From: Pedobacter cryoconitis | GTDB taxonomy: Bacteria; Bacteroidota; Bacteroidia; Sphingobacteriales; Sphingobacteriaceae | Assembly: GCF_003259615.1 (NCBI RefSeq) | Contig: NZ_QLLR01000023.1 | Location: forward strand, 1 to 64,000 | Direction: 5' to 3' | DNA: 64,000 nucleotides | Shown: one piece after another, positions 32,490 through 42,200 of the stretch | How positions within the stretch are numbered: the first letter of the stretch is position 1 | How the letters are laid out: each line of letters begins with the position of its first letter | Translations under genes and position numbers: made by a program | Notes under the pieces: model-generated | Told to the model about the DNA's origin: nothing | What the model saw: the letters and a program-made list of their open reading frames with translations, nothing else | Databases searched by the model: none

Positions 32490-33053
32490 ATGCACCAGAT
32501 ATTAAGGGAACATATAGAAAAGATCGTACCGCTGAGTGAGGATGAGTTTGCCTTTGTGTGTACCCATTTTACTGTTAAAAAATTTAAGAAACATCAATTC
32601 CTGATTCAGGAAGGTGAAGAGGTAAAGTATTCTTATTTTGTGATTTCCGGACTTTTAAAATTGGTGCATACTGATGATACGGGTAAAGAGCGCGTTGTTT
32701 CTTTTGCGATGGAAGACTGGTGGGAGAGCGATTATTATGCTTATTTCACGCAGACAAGGGCGACCATGTCTTTAGAATGTCTGGAAGATACCGAAGTCTT
32801 ATGTCTTTTACTCGAAGACTATAAAAAGTTATGTGATGATTTGCCGAAGATGCAGCGTTTCTTCCTTGAAAAAGCGAATTATGGTTTTATCGGCTCACAA
32901 CGGCGTATTATATCCTGGTTAACGTCTAATGCGAAAGAGCGTTATGAACAATTAACTAAACAATATCCTTCACTTATCCAACGCGTACCCAAGAGTCTTC
33001 TTGCTGGTTACCTGGGCGTTTCGCGCGAAACCTTAAGCAGGTTATCTCCTTAG
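32490..33053 (+). CDS. Crp/Fnr-family transcriptional regulator
   Basis: A 187-residue regulator. The N-terminal cyclic-nucleotide-binding beta-roll (about 20-125) has FKKHQFLIQEGEEVKYSYFVISGLLKLVH and no Fe-S cysteine cluster. The C-terminal helix-turn-helix VPKSLLAGYLGVSRETLSRL (about 165-186) follows a long dimerisation helix. The protein ends right after the recognition helix, which is normal for short Crp-like regulators in Bacteroidota. It lies upstream of an exported RidA on the same strand with a gap of about 90 bases, so it may control it. The effector is unknown. Confidence 0.88.
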   Translation: MHQILREHIEKIVPLSEDEFAFVCTHFTVKKFKKHQFLIQEGEEVKYSYFVISGLLKLVHTDDTGKERVVSFAMEDWWESDYYAYFTQTRATMSLECLEDTEVLCLLLEDYKKLCDDLPKMQRFFLEKANYGFIGSQRRIISWLTSNAKERYEQLTKQYPSLIQRVPKSLLAGYLGVSRETLSRLSP

Positions 33054-33142
33054 TGTGACTTAGCTCACTTTTTAATCGTGAGGTTTGTCAAGAGTCAATT
33101 CCGGGTGTTATTCACAAATTTGCAGTACAGATTTAAACTGCA

Positions 33143-33616
33143 ATGATGAAGAAAGGCAACATACTATTAGCATTTCTATTGATAACTGGTGTACCTGTAT
33201 GGGCACAAACTCAAAACACAACTCAAATGGAGAAAAGAATTATTAATCCCTGGAAATGGCAGGATGAACGCAGTTATGTACAAGCTGTTGAAGTGAAAAA
33301 TGTAGAAAGTACACTTTATGTTTCAGGACAGACGGCTATAAGTGCAGATGGAATATCGAGCAACGAAGACATGAAGTCTCAGTTAATTCTGGCCTTACAG
33401 AATCTGGAAAAGGTTATTGGCGAGGCCGGATACGAATGCAAGGGGATAGCCCGGTTAAATATCTATACCACTTCTACAGCAGAGCTATGGCCGCATTTTG
33501 ATATTTTTCAAGATTGGATAGCCAAACATGGTGTTAAGCCTGCGCTTACGTTGTTAGAAGTGAAAAGCCTTTTTGAAACTTTAAAGGTTGAATTGGAAGC
33601 GACAGTGGTGAAATAA
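33143..33616 (+). CDS. Exported RidA (YjgF/UK114) family protein
   Basis: A 157-residue protein with a cleavable signal peptide (about 1-22, ending PVWAQ), followed by a RidA domain (about 33-156). Conserved elements are LYVSGQTAIS, the middle helix QNLEKVIGEAG, and ARLNIYTTS with the Arg that in RidA binds the carboxylate of enamine/imine intermediates. RidA proteins deaminate reactive 2-aminoacrylate in the cytoplasm; export here is unusual, so this one may belong to a non-deaminase RidA subgroup. It follows the Crp/Fnr gene and ends in a compound hairpin. Confidence 0.83.
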   Translation: MMKKGNILLAFLLITGVPVWAQTQNTTQMEKRIINPWKWQDERSYVQAVEVKNVESTLYVSGQTAISADGISSNEDMKSQLILALQNLEKVIGEAGYECKGIARLNIYTTSTAELWPHFDIFQDWIAKHGVKPALTLLEVKSLFETLKVELEATVVK

Positions 33617-33641
33617 GAAGTTAAAATATGGATCGTAAAAA

Positions 33642-33693
33642 GAGGTTGTATCATTTATCTTAAAATGATACAACCTCCTTAAGATAAATGATA
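33642..33693. terminator. Overlapping alternative hairpins between convergent genes
   Basis: Stem A: GAGGTTGTATCATTT (33642-33656) pairs perfectly with 33663-33677. Stem B: GTATCATTTATCTTAA (33648-33663) pairs perfectly with 33679-33694. The two 15-16 bp stems share most of their left arm, so only one can form at a time. Probably a bidirectional terminator for the RidA gene and the convergent VOC gene. Confidence 0.75.
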
Positions 33694-33702
33694 CCATCTT
33701 TT

Positions 33703-34128
33703 TTATGATCTGTCATAATCATAATTGATCATCCACTGAACGCCAAACTGATCATTGAACATTCCAAAGAAAGCACCCCAGAAAGCTTTTTCCAGAGGCA
33801 TGGTAACTATTCCGCCCGCTGAAAGGCCATTGAATAATTTGGTAGCTTCTTCTTCACTTTCTGCTTGAATAGCAACATAAGCATTGTCACCTTTGTTGAT
33901 TGGCCCATATGATTTCGGTCTGTCACTTCCCATTAAAATACTTCCAGGACCAATTGGTAATGAAATGTGCATGATTTTATTGAGTTCGCTTTGATCAGGC
34001 TGATATTCTTGCGGCATTGCATCAAATCTGGATACGACACTAAATTCACCGCCAAATACTGATTTGTAGAAATTAAATGCTTCTTCGGTATTCCCGTCAA
34101 AGTTTAAATAAGGATTAACTGCTGCCAT
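33703..34128 (-). CDS. PhnB-like VOC family protein
   Basis: A 141-residue soluble protein of the PhnB/3-demethylubiquinone methyltransferase-like VOC group. The first half has PYLNFDGNTEEAFNFYKSVFGGEF, and the second half GSDRPKSYG, AFWGAFFGMFNDQFGVQWMINYD, which together form the paired beta-alpha-beta units. No metal-binding His is evident at the usual first position, so it may not be an enzyme of the glyoxalase type. Many Bacteroidota carry several of these with no assigned role. It is monocistronic and ends in a shared hairpin. Confidence 0.8.
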   Translation of the reverse strand: MAAVNPYLNFDGNTEEAFNFYKSVFGGEFSVVSRFDAMPQEYQPDQSELNKIMHISLPIGPGSILMGSDRPKSYGPINKGDNAYVAIQAESEEEATKLFNGLSAGGIVTMPLEKAFWGAFFGMFNDQFGVQWMINYDYDRS

Positions 34129-34272
34129 GGTTTATGATTTTAGATTTGTTTGTTGTATCACAAATGTAAAAGCATTTTTATGTTTTGATAGGGTATGAAT
34201 TAGCCAATATTAGTGGTTGTTTGCGACTAAGAATTCAAGTATATTGTAGTTGGATCAATAACAACTACTGAG

Positions 34273-34833
34273 ATGGAAATGACTGGTTTTTTGGAAAAGT
34301 ATAGACCCACAGCTACAGAAGTGGTTAATGAAGAGTTAGTTAACCGCTATGCTCACGTCCTTCCTTCGAGTATGATTGAATTGTGGAGAACAAAAGGGTT
34401 GGGCAAATACAATGACGGATTGATTGAAGTCATCAACCCTGATGATTTTCAGGATGATCTGGAACGGACGCTGGGCAGGAAAGCTTCAAATTATGTTCCG
34501 ATAGCGATCAGTGGTTTCGGGGAATTATTTTATTACAGAAAATTAACAGCTGTGGATGAGGATGTTTGTGTCTTCGATCCGCATTATAATCAGATTGAAA
34601 CCTGTGTCTGGAGCCTGACGGATTTTTTTAACGGGTATTTATGTGATGATGATATTATAAAAGAGGTACTAAGGCTGGAACTGTTTAAAGCTTCACTCCA
34701 AAAAGAAGGGACGCTTGCTCAAAATGAGATCTTCTTTTTTGTTCCTGCATTAGCATTGGGCGGGGCAGAAAGCATTGAGTTTGTACAAAAGGGGAATTGC
34801 CAGGTTCATTTAAGCCTCTTATTTCAAGCTTAA
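34273..34833 (+). CDS. GAD-like/DUF1851 protein (Tdi1-type immunity-like)
   Basis: A 186-residue soluble acidic protein. The N-terminal FLEKYRPTATEVVNEELVNRYAHVLPSSMIELWRTKGLGKYNDGLIEVINPDDF resembles the GAD-like domain (about 1-95); the C-terminal part resembles the DUF1851 segment. This pair of domains is known from T6SS immunity proteins such as Tdi1. No toxin, VgrG or PAAR gene lies next to it, so it could be an orphan immunity gene or have another function. It is followed by a secreted transglutaminase-like protein on the same strand, 97 bases later. Confidence 0.68.
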   Translation: MEMTGFLEKYRPTATEVVNEELVNRYAHVLPSSMIELWRTKGLGKYNDGLIEVINPDDFQDDLERTLGRKASNYVPIAISGFGELFYYRKLTAVDEDVCVFDPHYNQIETCVWSLTDFFNGYLCDDDIIKEVLRLELFKASLQKEGTLAQNEIFFFVPALALGGAESIEFVQKGNCQVHLSLLFQA

Positions 34834-34930
34834 CCCATTAAATATAGCTACAGCTTAATATAAAGTGTAGTCAATAAAAAGAATACCTGATGTTCGTTTT
34901 GTTTCTTACATTGCGCTATTAATAATAGTT

Positions 34931-36163
34931 ATGAGAAAATTTATTGCTGCTTTTCTGGTTGTAACCTGCGTTACTTTGTCGGCTTTTAGTCAGTCATCAG
35001 TTCCTGATGAAGCTTTTGAGCAATCTTACCAGGTTTCTATTCAATCGGTTATAGCTGCTTACAACAGGAAGGATTATGTTGCATCGAACGCAGAACTTGT
35101 TAGGTTTCTTCAAAAATTCAAGGTACTTTCTGCTGATATAAAGCAAAAGTATAAGGGGGCGCTTGTCAATCAATATTATAGTCTTTCTTGTGTCAATGCT
35201 TTGAGTGGCAATAAAAATAAGGCAATATTATATTTAGATAGTGCAGTACAGAACGGTTTTGGCAATTATAAAAATATGATGGCCGATACTGACCTCGATG
35301 GTTTGCGTGGCGATACACAATTTAAAACAGTTGTAGAGAAAATCAGGGCAAGGGGGGATTACAGTTATATCCTTCAAAAATCGGGTATGTATGACCAGAA
35401 GGATAAAAGGGTAGCACTGAAGTTTACCTATCAGGATTCGAATGCACCTGAACTGGTTAAATTCAGAAAAAATTATAAGCTGGATTCTGTTAGTGGAAAT
35501 GGCGATGAAACATCCAGGTTCAAGAACCTGTTATTTTGGGTGCATAATTCAGTAAAGCATGATGGTAGTATTGATAATCCAAAAAATAAAAATGCAGTGG
35601 ATCTCCTGGAGATTTGTAAAAAAGAAGACCGGGGATTGAACTGCAGGATGATGGCGACTATACTCAAAGATGCTTACCAGGCAATGGGGTATAAATCCAG
35701 AATGGTTACCTGCATGCCCAAAGATACAACCGATCTGGATTGCCATGTAATTACGATAGTCTGGTCTGAAAAGATGGATAAGTGGGTATGGATGGACCCT
35801 ACATTTAATGCTTACGTGAGCGATGCTCAGGGGACGCTCCTCAATGTAGAAGAAGTAAGAACGAAATTAATTGCAGGGGAGCCACTGGTTTTAAACGAGG
35901 ATGCAAACTGGAACAATAAGAAGAAGTATACCAGGGAATATTATCTGGATTATTATATGTCAAAGAATTTATACTGGATTAGTTGTGACGTTAAAAATGA
36001 GTGGGACGCAGAGACGCGGAGCGCAGGAAAACCACTTATTGAGGATATTCATTTATATCCGGGTGGATTTAGCAAGATCAAAGGAGATAAACTGAGTGAC
36101 CAGACCGGGATCACTTATGCCACCAGTAATGCAGCATACTTTTGGGCTAAACCCGGCAAATAA
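34931..36163 (+). CDS. Secreted transglutaminase-like protein with TPR region
   Basis: A 410-residue protein with a signal peptide (about 1-20, ending AFSQ). A tetratricopeptide-like helical region (about 35-130, with DLDGLRGDTQFKTVVEKI) is followed by a transglutaminase-like domain. The predicted catalytic triad is Cys238 (LNCRMMA), His272 (DCHVITIVW) and Asp289 (WMDPTFNAY), all present and correctly ordered. Such proteins may be cysteine proteases, peptide cross-linkers or inactive scaffolds. It lies downstream of a possible immunity protein, but there is no sign that it is a toxin (no export module seen). Confidence 0.8.
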   Translation: MRKFIAAFLVVTCVTLSAFSQSSVPDEAFEQSYQVSIQSVIAAYNRKDYVASNAELVRFLQKFKVLSADIKQKYKGALVNQYYSLSCVNALSGNKNKAILYLDSAVQNGFGNYKNMMADTDLDGLRGDTQFKTVVEKIRARGDYSYILQKSGMYDQKDKRVALKFTYQDSNAPELVKFRKNYKLDSVSGNGDETSRFKNLLFWVHNSVKHDGSIDNPKNKNAVDLLEICKKEDRGLNCRMMATILKDAYQAMGYKSRMVTCMPKDTTDLDCHVITIVWSEKMDKWVWMDPTFNAYVSDAQGTLLNVEEVRTKLIAGEPLVLNEDANWNNKKKYTREYYLDYYMSKNLYWISCDVKNEWDAETRSAGKPLIEDIHLYPGGFSKIKGDKLSDQTGITYATSNAAYFWAKPGK

Positions 36164-36282
36164 ACCGAACTGCTGTAATTGTTCCATTGTTTGATATTTG
36201 CTATGATCTGTTTGATTTGAGCAAACAGGAGCATGCCATGCTGTAGTACTTTTATGGAATTATTCCTTAAAAACAAAACAGA

Positions 36283-37374
36283 ATGGATTTAACAAATTAC
36301 AGAACCCTTGGTAAATCGGGGTTAAGAGTAAGTCCGCTTACTCTTGGAACAATGACATTTGGCGAAGAATGGGGCTGGGGTTCAACTCCCGCAACTGCTG
36401 AAGCCATCCTGTCGAAATATATAACTTCTGGTGGAAATTGTATTGATACAGCCAATATTTACACTAAAGGACATTCAGAGAAAATCATTGGTGACTATTT
36501 AAAGCAGGCAGATGTTCGCAGAGATCAGTTAGTGCTTTCCACTAAATTTTACTGTAACCTGTATCCGGGTGATCCTAATGCGGGCGGTTCAAGCAGAAAA
36601 ACAATTATAAGCTCTTTGGAGAATTCACTGAGAAGGTTGCAAACTGATTATGTGGATTTATACTGGATGCACGCTTTTGACCCCTTTACGCCAATAGAGG
36701 AAACCATGTCTGCGCTAAATGACCTGGTTACCGCTGGAAAGGTTCGCTATATCGCAATTTCTGATACGCCTGCCTGGAAGGTTGCACAAGCTCAAATGAT
36801 TGCCCGGTATCGCGGCTGGTCTGCGTTTACAGGATTACAAATTGAATATTCTCTGCTGGAAAGAACTGTGGAGGGTGAATTAATTCCGATGGCTCAGGAT
36901 CTTGGGTTGGGAGTGATGCCGTGGTCACCTTTGAGAGGAGGTATTTTAAGTGGAAAATACACAAGGGCCAACCAGGGAGAAACCCAAAGCGGGAGAAATA
37001 GTCTGGAAGGAGGTACTGTCTTTGATGAAAATACTTACCAGATCATTGATCGTTTAATGGAGCTTGCAAAAGAAAAAGAAACTACTCCGGCCAGCGTGGC
37101 TTTAGCCTGGGTAGTGAGCAGACCCGGAGTAACTTCTACTATAATTGGTGCACGTACTATGGATCAGTTAGACCAGAATCTTCAGTCTTTAGCAGTGTTG
37201 TTATCAAATGATGAAATCACGTCGCTGGATCTGCTTTCAAAGCCTGTATTGAATTTCCCCATGGATATGATTAATAACCGTGCAGCCCATCTGGCCCAGG
37301 CAGGTACAACTGTAAATGGGGTCGGGTCTTCGGTACTTCCTTTATCACCACAAAATATTCAGGAGGTGTATTAA
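36283..37374 (+). CDS. Aldo/keto reductase
   Basis: A 363-residue NADPH-dependent reductase of the AKR family with a TIM-barrel. Catalytic tetrad residues are visible: Asp and Tyr in CIDTANIYTKGHSE, Lys in LSTKFY, and His in YWMHAFDPF. The C-terminal cofactor-binding segment is SRPGVTSTIIGARTMDQLDQNL. It resembles the YghZ/YdhF-like enzymes that reduce aldehydes. The physiological substrate is unknown. It is monocistronic with a weak hairpin downstream. Confidence 0.9.
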   Translation: MDLTNYRTLGKSGLRVSPLTLGTMTFGEEWGWGSTPATAEAILSKYITSGGNCIDTANIYTKGHSEKIIGDYLKQADVRRDQLVLSTKFYCNLYPGDPNAGGSSRKTIISSLENSLRRLQTDYVDLYWMHAFDPFTPIEETMSALNDLVTAGKVRYIAISDTPAWKVAQAQMIARYRGWSAFTGLQIEYSLLERTVEGELIPMAQDLGLGVMPWSPLRGGILSGKYTRANQGETQSGRNSLEGGTVFDENTYQIIDRLMELAKEKETTPASVALAWVVSRPGVTSTIIGARTMDQLDQNLQSLAVLLSNDEITSLDLLSKPVLNFPMDMINNRAAHLAQAGTTVNGVGSSVLPLSPQNIQEVY

Positions 37375-37416
37375 ATTTTATAAGTTCTTTACTGTGATTA
37401 TCAGCCCGTATTGTAT

Positions 37417-37448
37417 AGTGCCCCCTAAAAGTTAAATAGGGCACTTTA
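37417..37448. terminator. Weak hairpin after the aldo/keto reductase
   Basis: A 7-bp stem AGTGCCC/GGGCACT (37417-37423 with 37439-37445) with a 15-nt loop containing an internal TA-TA pair and followed by TTA. It lies between convergent genes. The support is modest. Confidence 0.45.
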
Positions 37449-37501
37449 CAATGCAGGTCTTTCATAGGTAAAGTTAAAATATCAGTTAGAAGAGTAGTGT
37501 T

Positions 37502-38290
37502 TTATAGATTTGGAACAGTGGGTTTCTGAGATAATTCAAGGATAATTCCATGTTCAAAGTGTTTAGCCCAATGTGGCTCTGTGGTCATGATTCTGCAATC
37601 AAAACCTGCAAGATTAGCAAAAAATACAATGTCCTCTGTACTGTAAATACGATCTGATGAAGTGAATTCTATAGTGTCTGTCCGGTGTGAGGAGCCAATA
37701 AGAAATTGTACAGGTACTTGTGCGATGTAAGTATAAGGGTCCCACTGAATTTTACCACTTGGCCAGGCATATTTAATGAGTTCACCTTTTTCATTGGTAA
37801 CCTCAGTATAAACGACCTGTGGATTAGAGATATACTCCATAATATAAGTGATGTTATGAAGTTCAATGAACATCTTCCCTTCACTGCTTAATTGTTGCTT
37901 ACAGTACGTAAACAGCTGATGTACTTCTGTATTATTCAGATTACTTAATCCATGGTACAAACAAGTGATACAATCGAATTTAACATTTTCAATCTTTAAC
38001 ATAGCTTCAGGAAGATCTGCCACTATATACTGTGCAGGATTATGAAATCCTTCAGCCAGTGCAAGCTGCTTCATTTCGGAACTTGAATCTATTGCCCATA
38101 CGTCTATGTCTGGTTTTTTTTGTGCTGCTATACTGTGCAAGGACTGTCCTGCAAACAATTCAAGTATAGATTTACAGGGACTGTCTGTGTCAAAAGCACT
38201 CAGCATAAGATCCAGCTGGCTTTTAAAATCTCTGTCATTGGTTACAGCTGCATAATAACTTGCAAACTCCTTATATAATTTATTCTTCAT
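37502..38290 (-). CDS. Class I SAM-dependent methyltransferase
   Basis: A 262-residue methyltransferase. The SAM site is ILELFAGQSLHSIAA (motif I, G-x-S variant), followed by VWAIDSSSEMKQLAL and, in motif IV position, FDCITCLYHGLSNLN. This resembles a small-molecule methyltransferase with an unusual LELFAG loop. The C-terminal half has no obvious extra domain. It lies downstream of a GT2 glycosyltransferase on the same strand with a 161-base gap containing a perfect palindrome, so coexpression is uncertain. The substrate is unknown. Confidence 0.8.
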   Translation of the reverse strand: MKNKLYKEFASYYAAVTNDRDFKSQLDLMLSAFDTDSPCKSILELFAGQSLHSIAAQKKPDIDVWAIDSSSEMKQLALAEGFHNPAQYIVADLPEAMLKIENVKFDCITCLYHGLSNLNNTEVHQLFTYCKQQLSSEGKMFIELHNITYIMEYISNPQVVYTEVTNEKGELIKYAWPSGKIQWDPYTYIAQVPVQFLIGSSHRTDTIEFTSSDRIYSTEDIVFFANLAGFDCRIMTTEPHWAKHFEHGIILELSQKPTVPNL

Positions 38291-38377
38291 GCTGATAGGG
38301 TTTATATTGATCCGCGGTAATGTTTCTTAGGCAAACCTTTGAATGCGGAAGCAATTTAACTTGGATTCGCTTATTAT

Positions 38378-38399
38378 TTTAGGGTCAAATGACCCTAAA
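38378..38399. promoter_or_regulatory. Perfect palindrome TTTAGGGTCA-AA-TGACCCTAAA
   Basis: Arms of 10 bases (38378-38387 and 38390-38399) are perfectly complementary with a 2-base centre. A stem with this loop is too tight for an ordinary terminator, so an operator for a dimeric regulator is the better reading. It lies 88-109 bases upstream of the methyltransferase start and beyond the GT2 stop. Confidence 0.5.
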
Positions 38400-38451
38400 T
38401 GTCTTCAGGAATTCCAGCTGTGCAATACTTATAGCGTGTGTAGTGCTTGTT

Positions 38452-39174
38452 TTATAGCGCTTTCCACTTTCTGCCTAAACGGTAACCCCATTTCTTCTCA
38501 TAATAAATGTCTTGTTTCCACATTAGCTCGTTGAAACGCTCTGGTTCCTGCTTGTTTAAAGTGGTATGATCCAGGTGATCTACCAGGGAAGAAGTAACCA
38601 GAACGTGGCTTAAATTTAATGCCGAGAGCAAATGCGTATAATCGTGGGAGGCATGTCTGAATATAAAATTCTCATCTAAATGACCTATTATACTAAGCAT
38701 ACTGCGTTTAAAAAAGAGGCACCAGCCCGAAACTTCTACACGTTCTCTATAGCCTTGCAGTAACCCAATATTCGGCTCCATACCCAATTTGGTATGATGA
38801 ATAGTGCACATGGGAGAAGCGCTGAATAAGTTCCAATATTTATTAAAGGGCTTTAATATTTCTGTTGCCCATTGCGGATGGAAAAGTAAATCATTATTAC
38901 ATAAGCAGATATAGGGCGCTGATGTCATTGAAATACCAATGTTCATATACCGGTTATAGCCAAATGACTGATCCGGATAAACCGTTTGGCCATATTCGTA
39001 TTGAAAGGGTTTCAGCTCTTTTTGAGATTCGATTACGATGATATTAAATTGAATCAATTCAGGGTCTTCAGATGCCATTAAAGAAGTGAGGCAGTTAGCG
39101 GTAACCTGCTTTAATTCATCTGTTTGCGCATAGCTTAAAATAACAATATCTATTTCCGTAATTTTTGATCCCAT
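38452..39174 (-). CDS. Family 2 glycosyltransferase
   Basis: A 240-residue GT-A fold glycosyltransferase. It has the N-terminal strand IDIVILSYAQTDELKQVT, the GYNRYMNIG helix, and CNNDLLFHPQWATEIL where NND stands in for the DxD metal-binding motif. The later SGWCLFFKRSMLSIIGHLDENFIF fits the acceptor-side region of GT2 enzymes. No membrane segments are predicted, so it should act at the cytosolic face. The sugar and acceptor are unknown. Neighbouring genes do not form an obvious polysaccharide cluster. Confidence 0.83.
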   Translation of the reverse strand: MGSKITEIDIVILSYAQTDELKQVTANCLTSLMASEDPELIQFNIIVIESQKELKPFQYEYGQTVYPDQSFGYNRYMNIGISMTSAPYICLCNNDLLFHPQWATEILKPFNKYWNLFSASPMCTIHHTKLGMEPNIGLLQGYRERVEVSGWCLFFKRSMLSIIGHLDENFIFRHASHDYTHLLSALNLSHVLVTSSLVDHLDHTTLNKQEPERFNELMWKQDIYYEKKWGYRLGRKWKAL

Positions 39175-39278
39175 ATTTTATGAATTAAGTTTAACTCAAC
39201 CATCAGGTTCAGCCATTTTCTAAAATATGACAATCTTAGCGGATAATTCAGGGTCAATAGTCCCAATTTATAATCAGG

Positions 39279-42200
39279 TTAACGGACGATTTGCAGCAGG
39301 ACTGGTCCTATTAATCCTGAGGATTGTAATTTCACGGCGGGATCATAACAGTCATAATAAGTGGATGTTATCCTTTTGTTTTCAGGCAATTGATGATCTC
39401 CGGTCAGCCGGTTTATCCAGTTGTTGACTACTTTAATTTCCAGTTCGTTTTTGCCCGGTTTTACTGCTTTAGTAATATCGATTTTGTAAGGAGCAGTCCA
39501 TACCCCGCCAATGGCTATTCCATTTAGTTTAACTTTTGCAATAGCGATAACATTTCCCAGATCCAGCAGTACATGTTGTCCCTTTTTAACTTTTGATAAT
39601 TCAAAGCTATTTTGATAGTAAGCGGCTCCGGAGTAATATTTGATAGCCTCATCTTTATTTTCGGCCCAGTCTGTTAATTGTTTAAAAACAACGGGTTTAA
39701 CAGGCCCGCCAAGCTTAGGGTCGAAGTTAACCAGCCATTGACTTGTGATGGGAATACTCTTGATTATTTTCGGGTAATTTAAGCTTTCGTTTTGCTGAAC
39801 AGGGCTGGATTTTCTGAAGATTACAAATGCACTTTCATAAGGGGCCAGTTTTAAGGGAACCAGGGTAGTGTTAGCTGTTTGAGTATACGCAGGAAGATCA
39901 CGTACTTTACCTGTAGTAGCATCCCATAATTCAGGACTTTTCCCGGAAATACGAAATTCGGGTTTTAGCTGTATAGCCTCATTTTTTTGATTGGAGATAA
40001 AATAAATTGCACCATCCTTTAGTTCCCTGTGTATAAAAAGTGCAGAATCGGCTATAGTGGTTTTGAAATCAGGAATAACATTGATCAATTTCAACGCATC
40101 CCCGAGGCTCATGCCGTCAAGCACCATCCCTTTTCCATAATGATTAACTTTTATGGTGGACGTATTGATATTTCCCCAGAGTTCAGCTGTGAGCTGCTGA
40201 ATCTCCAGATCTGCTTTTCCAAGGTTTTGTAAGCTTGGTGAGCTGGATGGTTTTGGGCCTAAAATTACTGCACCCTGAGAAACCAGTTCCTTGAGCTTTA
40301 TCAGCAGTTCTGGTCGCATAGTTTCTAGTTTTGGTAAAACTAAAATCCGGTATTGCATTCCATCAGGCAGAACAAGATTACCGTCTTTGACTGTTAGCCT
40401 TGTTTTAATCACCTCGCCATTGATATAGTCAAATGAATAGCCATGCGGAAGGGCAGGCTCTTGTATTCCTGTCATTTTTGGTGCGTCTTCGCTGATGAAA
40501 TAAGCAACATCAGCTACATATTTACCTTGTTGCAAGAGTAAATTACATCTTTTAATATAGCTTAAAAAATCATCCATGTCATTAAACCATGTATTTTTGC
40601 GGTTAAATTCGGTTCCGAAATAAGCGTTCATCCCTGGCATTTTATCTTCCTCAGGCTGCTGAATATAAACGTGCAACAGGGTGTTGTTAATGCCTTCAGT
40701 AAAGGAACGGTCGGCACGTTGTTTCAATGTCGCAGGATAATTCATGAAATAACGGTCTGTAGTTGTAAAAGATTCGGCAGAAACTTTAGTTTTTCCATAA
40801 ATATGTGCACAGGATGAAGCTGCTCTGTTTTCCAGATTACCTTTAATTCCTTCATTCCAGAATTCGCCGCTAACTTCATCGGATTGCCCTCCATACTGTA
40901 AAAATTCTCCGGGAAAACCGTAGTGACCATAATTTTCCAGCCAGGTAGTTAATCCGTTTTTATGGCTGATCTCTCTAAGTCCGCCAACATAGTCACTGGC
41001 TACTTTATCGGCTATAAAACGCCTGAGATCCCATAAAAAGCGATCGGAATGGTCAGCACTTCCCACAACTTTCCCCTGAAATACCGGGAGATAGGGAAGC
41101 GGATCATAACCATAAGCCGATTTAAATGTTGTAATAAACTGGTCGCTCCAGTTTTGACTGCCGGTTTCATAGCTGTCTCCAACAACAATTTTCCATGTTT
41201 TACGGTCTTGTGCTGGAATACGGCGTTTAATTTCTCCTAAAAAGGCATCAAAGTGAGCTGCAATATGTGTTTTACTCATTTTATCAGTTTCAAGTCCTGT
41301 TCCTTCGGGAGCAGCATGCGCATTATGAACTTGTGTCGGTGTTATTCCGCTGCGTTGAATAATCCATTTGCCTGCGGGAACCTGCCAGGCTAATGTGCCA
41401 TCAGCTAACATATACTCCGAAATATCTAAAACCTGGCCCGGATCAATCACGTAGGCTTTATCATTGATAACTGGTTGCGGTTGCCATTGATAGGCGGGCC
41501 AATAGACATATCCGTCGGGCCACATCTTGGCGAGCGTCTTTTCCAGATAGTCCTCTACTAAAGGAACAGGGGAGAGCTTGATTTCTGCAATTCCACTGTT
41601 TGCGGTAAAGTCAGTAAAGACCAGCCGGAAATCTTTGGCCGTAGTTGCAGGAATTGAAATTGTTGCAGGGCCATAAGAGAGGAATCCGTTTTTTAAATTT
41701 GGGTTTGTACGGTCTATGACAAAATGTTTGATAGTTTGATAGGTCTGGTTAATCTTTACCTGTATCTCTCCTTCTAAACGGGTAGGGCTATGTGCTGTAT
41801 AAATGACCAGACTGCGGGCTGTACCTGGTTTTTCTGTAGATAAATCCAGTAAAAAAGGTTTTGCTGCGGGAAGATGGATAATTGTTTCTTCTTGATGGTC
41901 TGTTAAGTTACCGAGGTCTTTTAATGAAGGAGTAGAGTTGAGCTTCAATTTCAGTTCACCGCTGGTTGTACCGTAGTCTTTAGGCGCAGGGTAAGCGATC
42001 ACTTTTACATCCTGAAAAATTGGATTTGGCTGTTCCAGTTTTTGATGAATTAATAACGGGCCATTGATAACCGTCTCTGAAGAACTGAGATAACGCATAG
42101 ATTGTTCTGGTTTAACCCATGGCCCTCCAGACTGGCTCCATCCGGGGCAATTAAATATCCCGATTTCAATGCCCAGTTTCCCGGCAGTTTTTAGTGCGGT

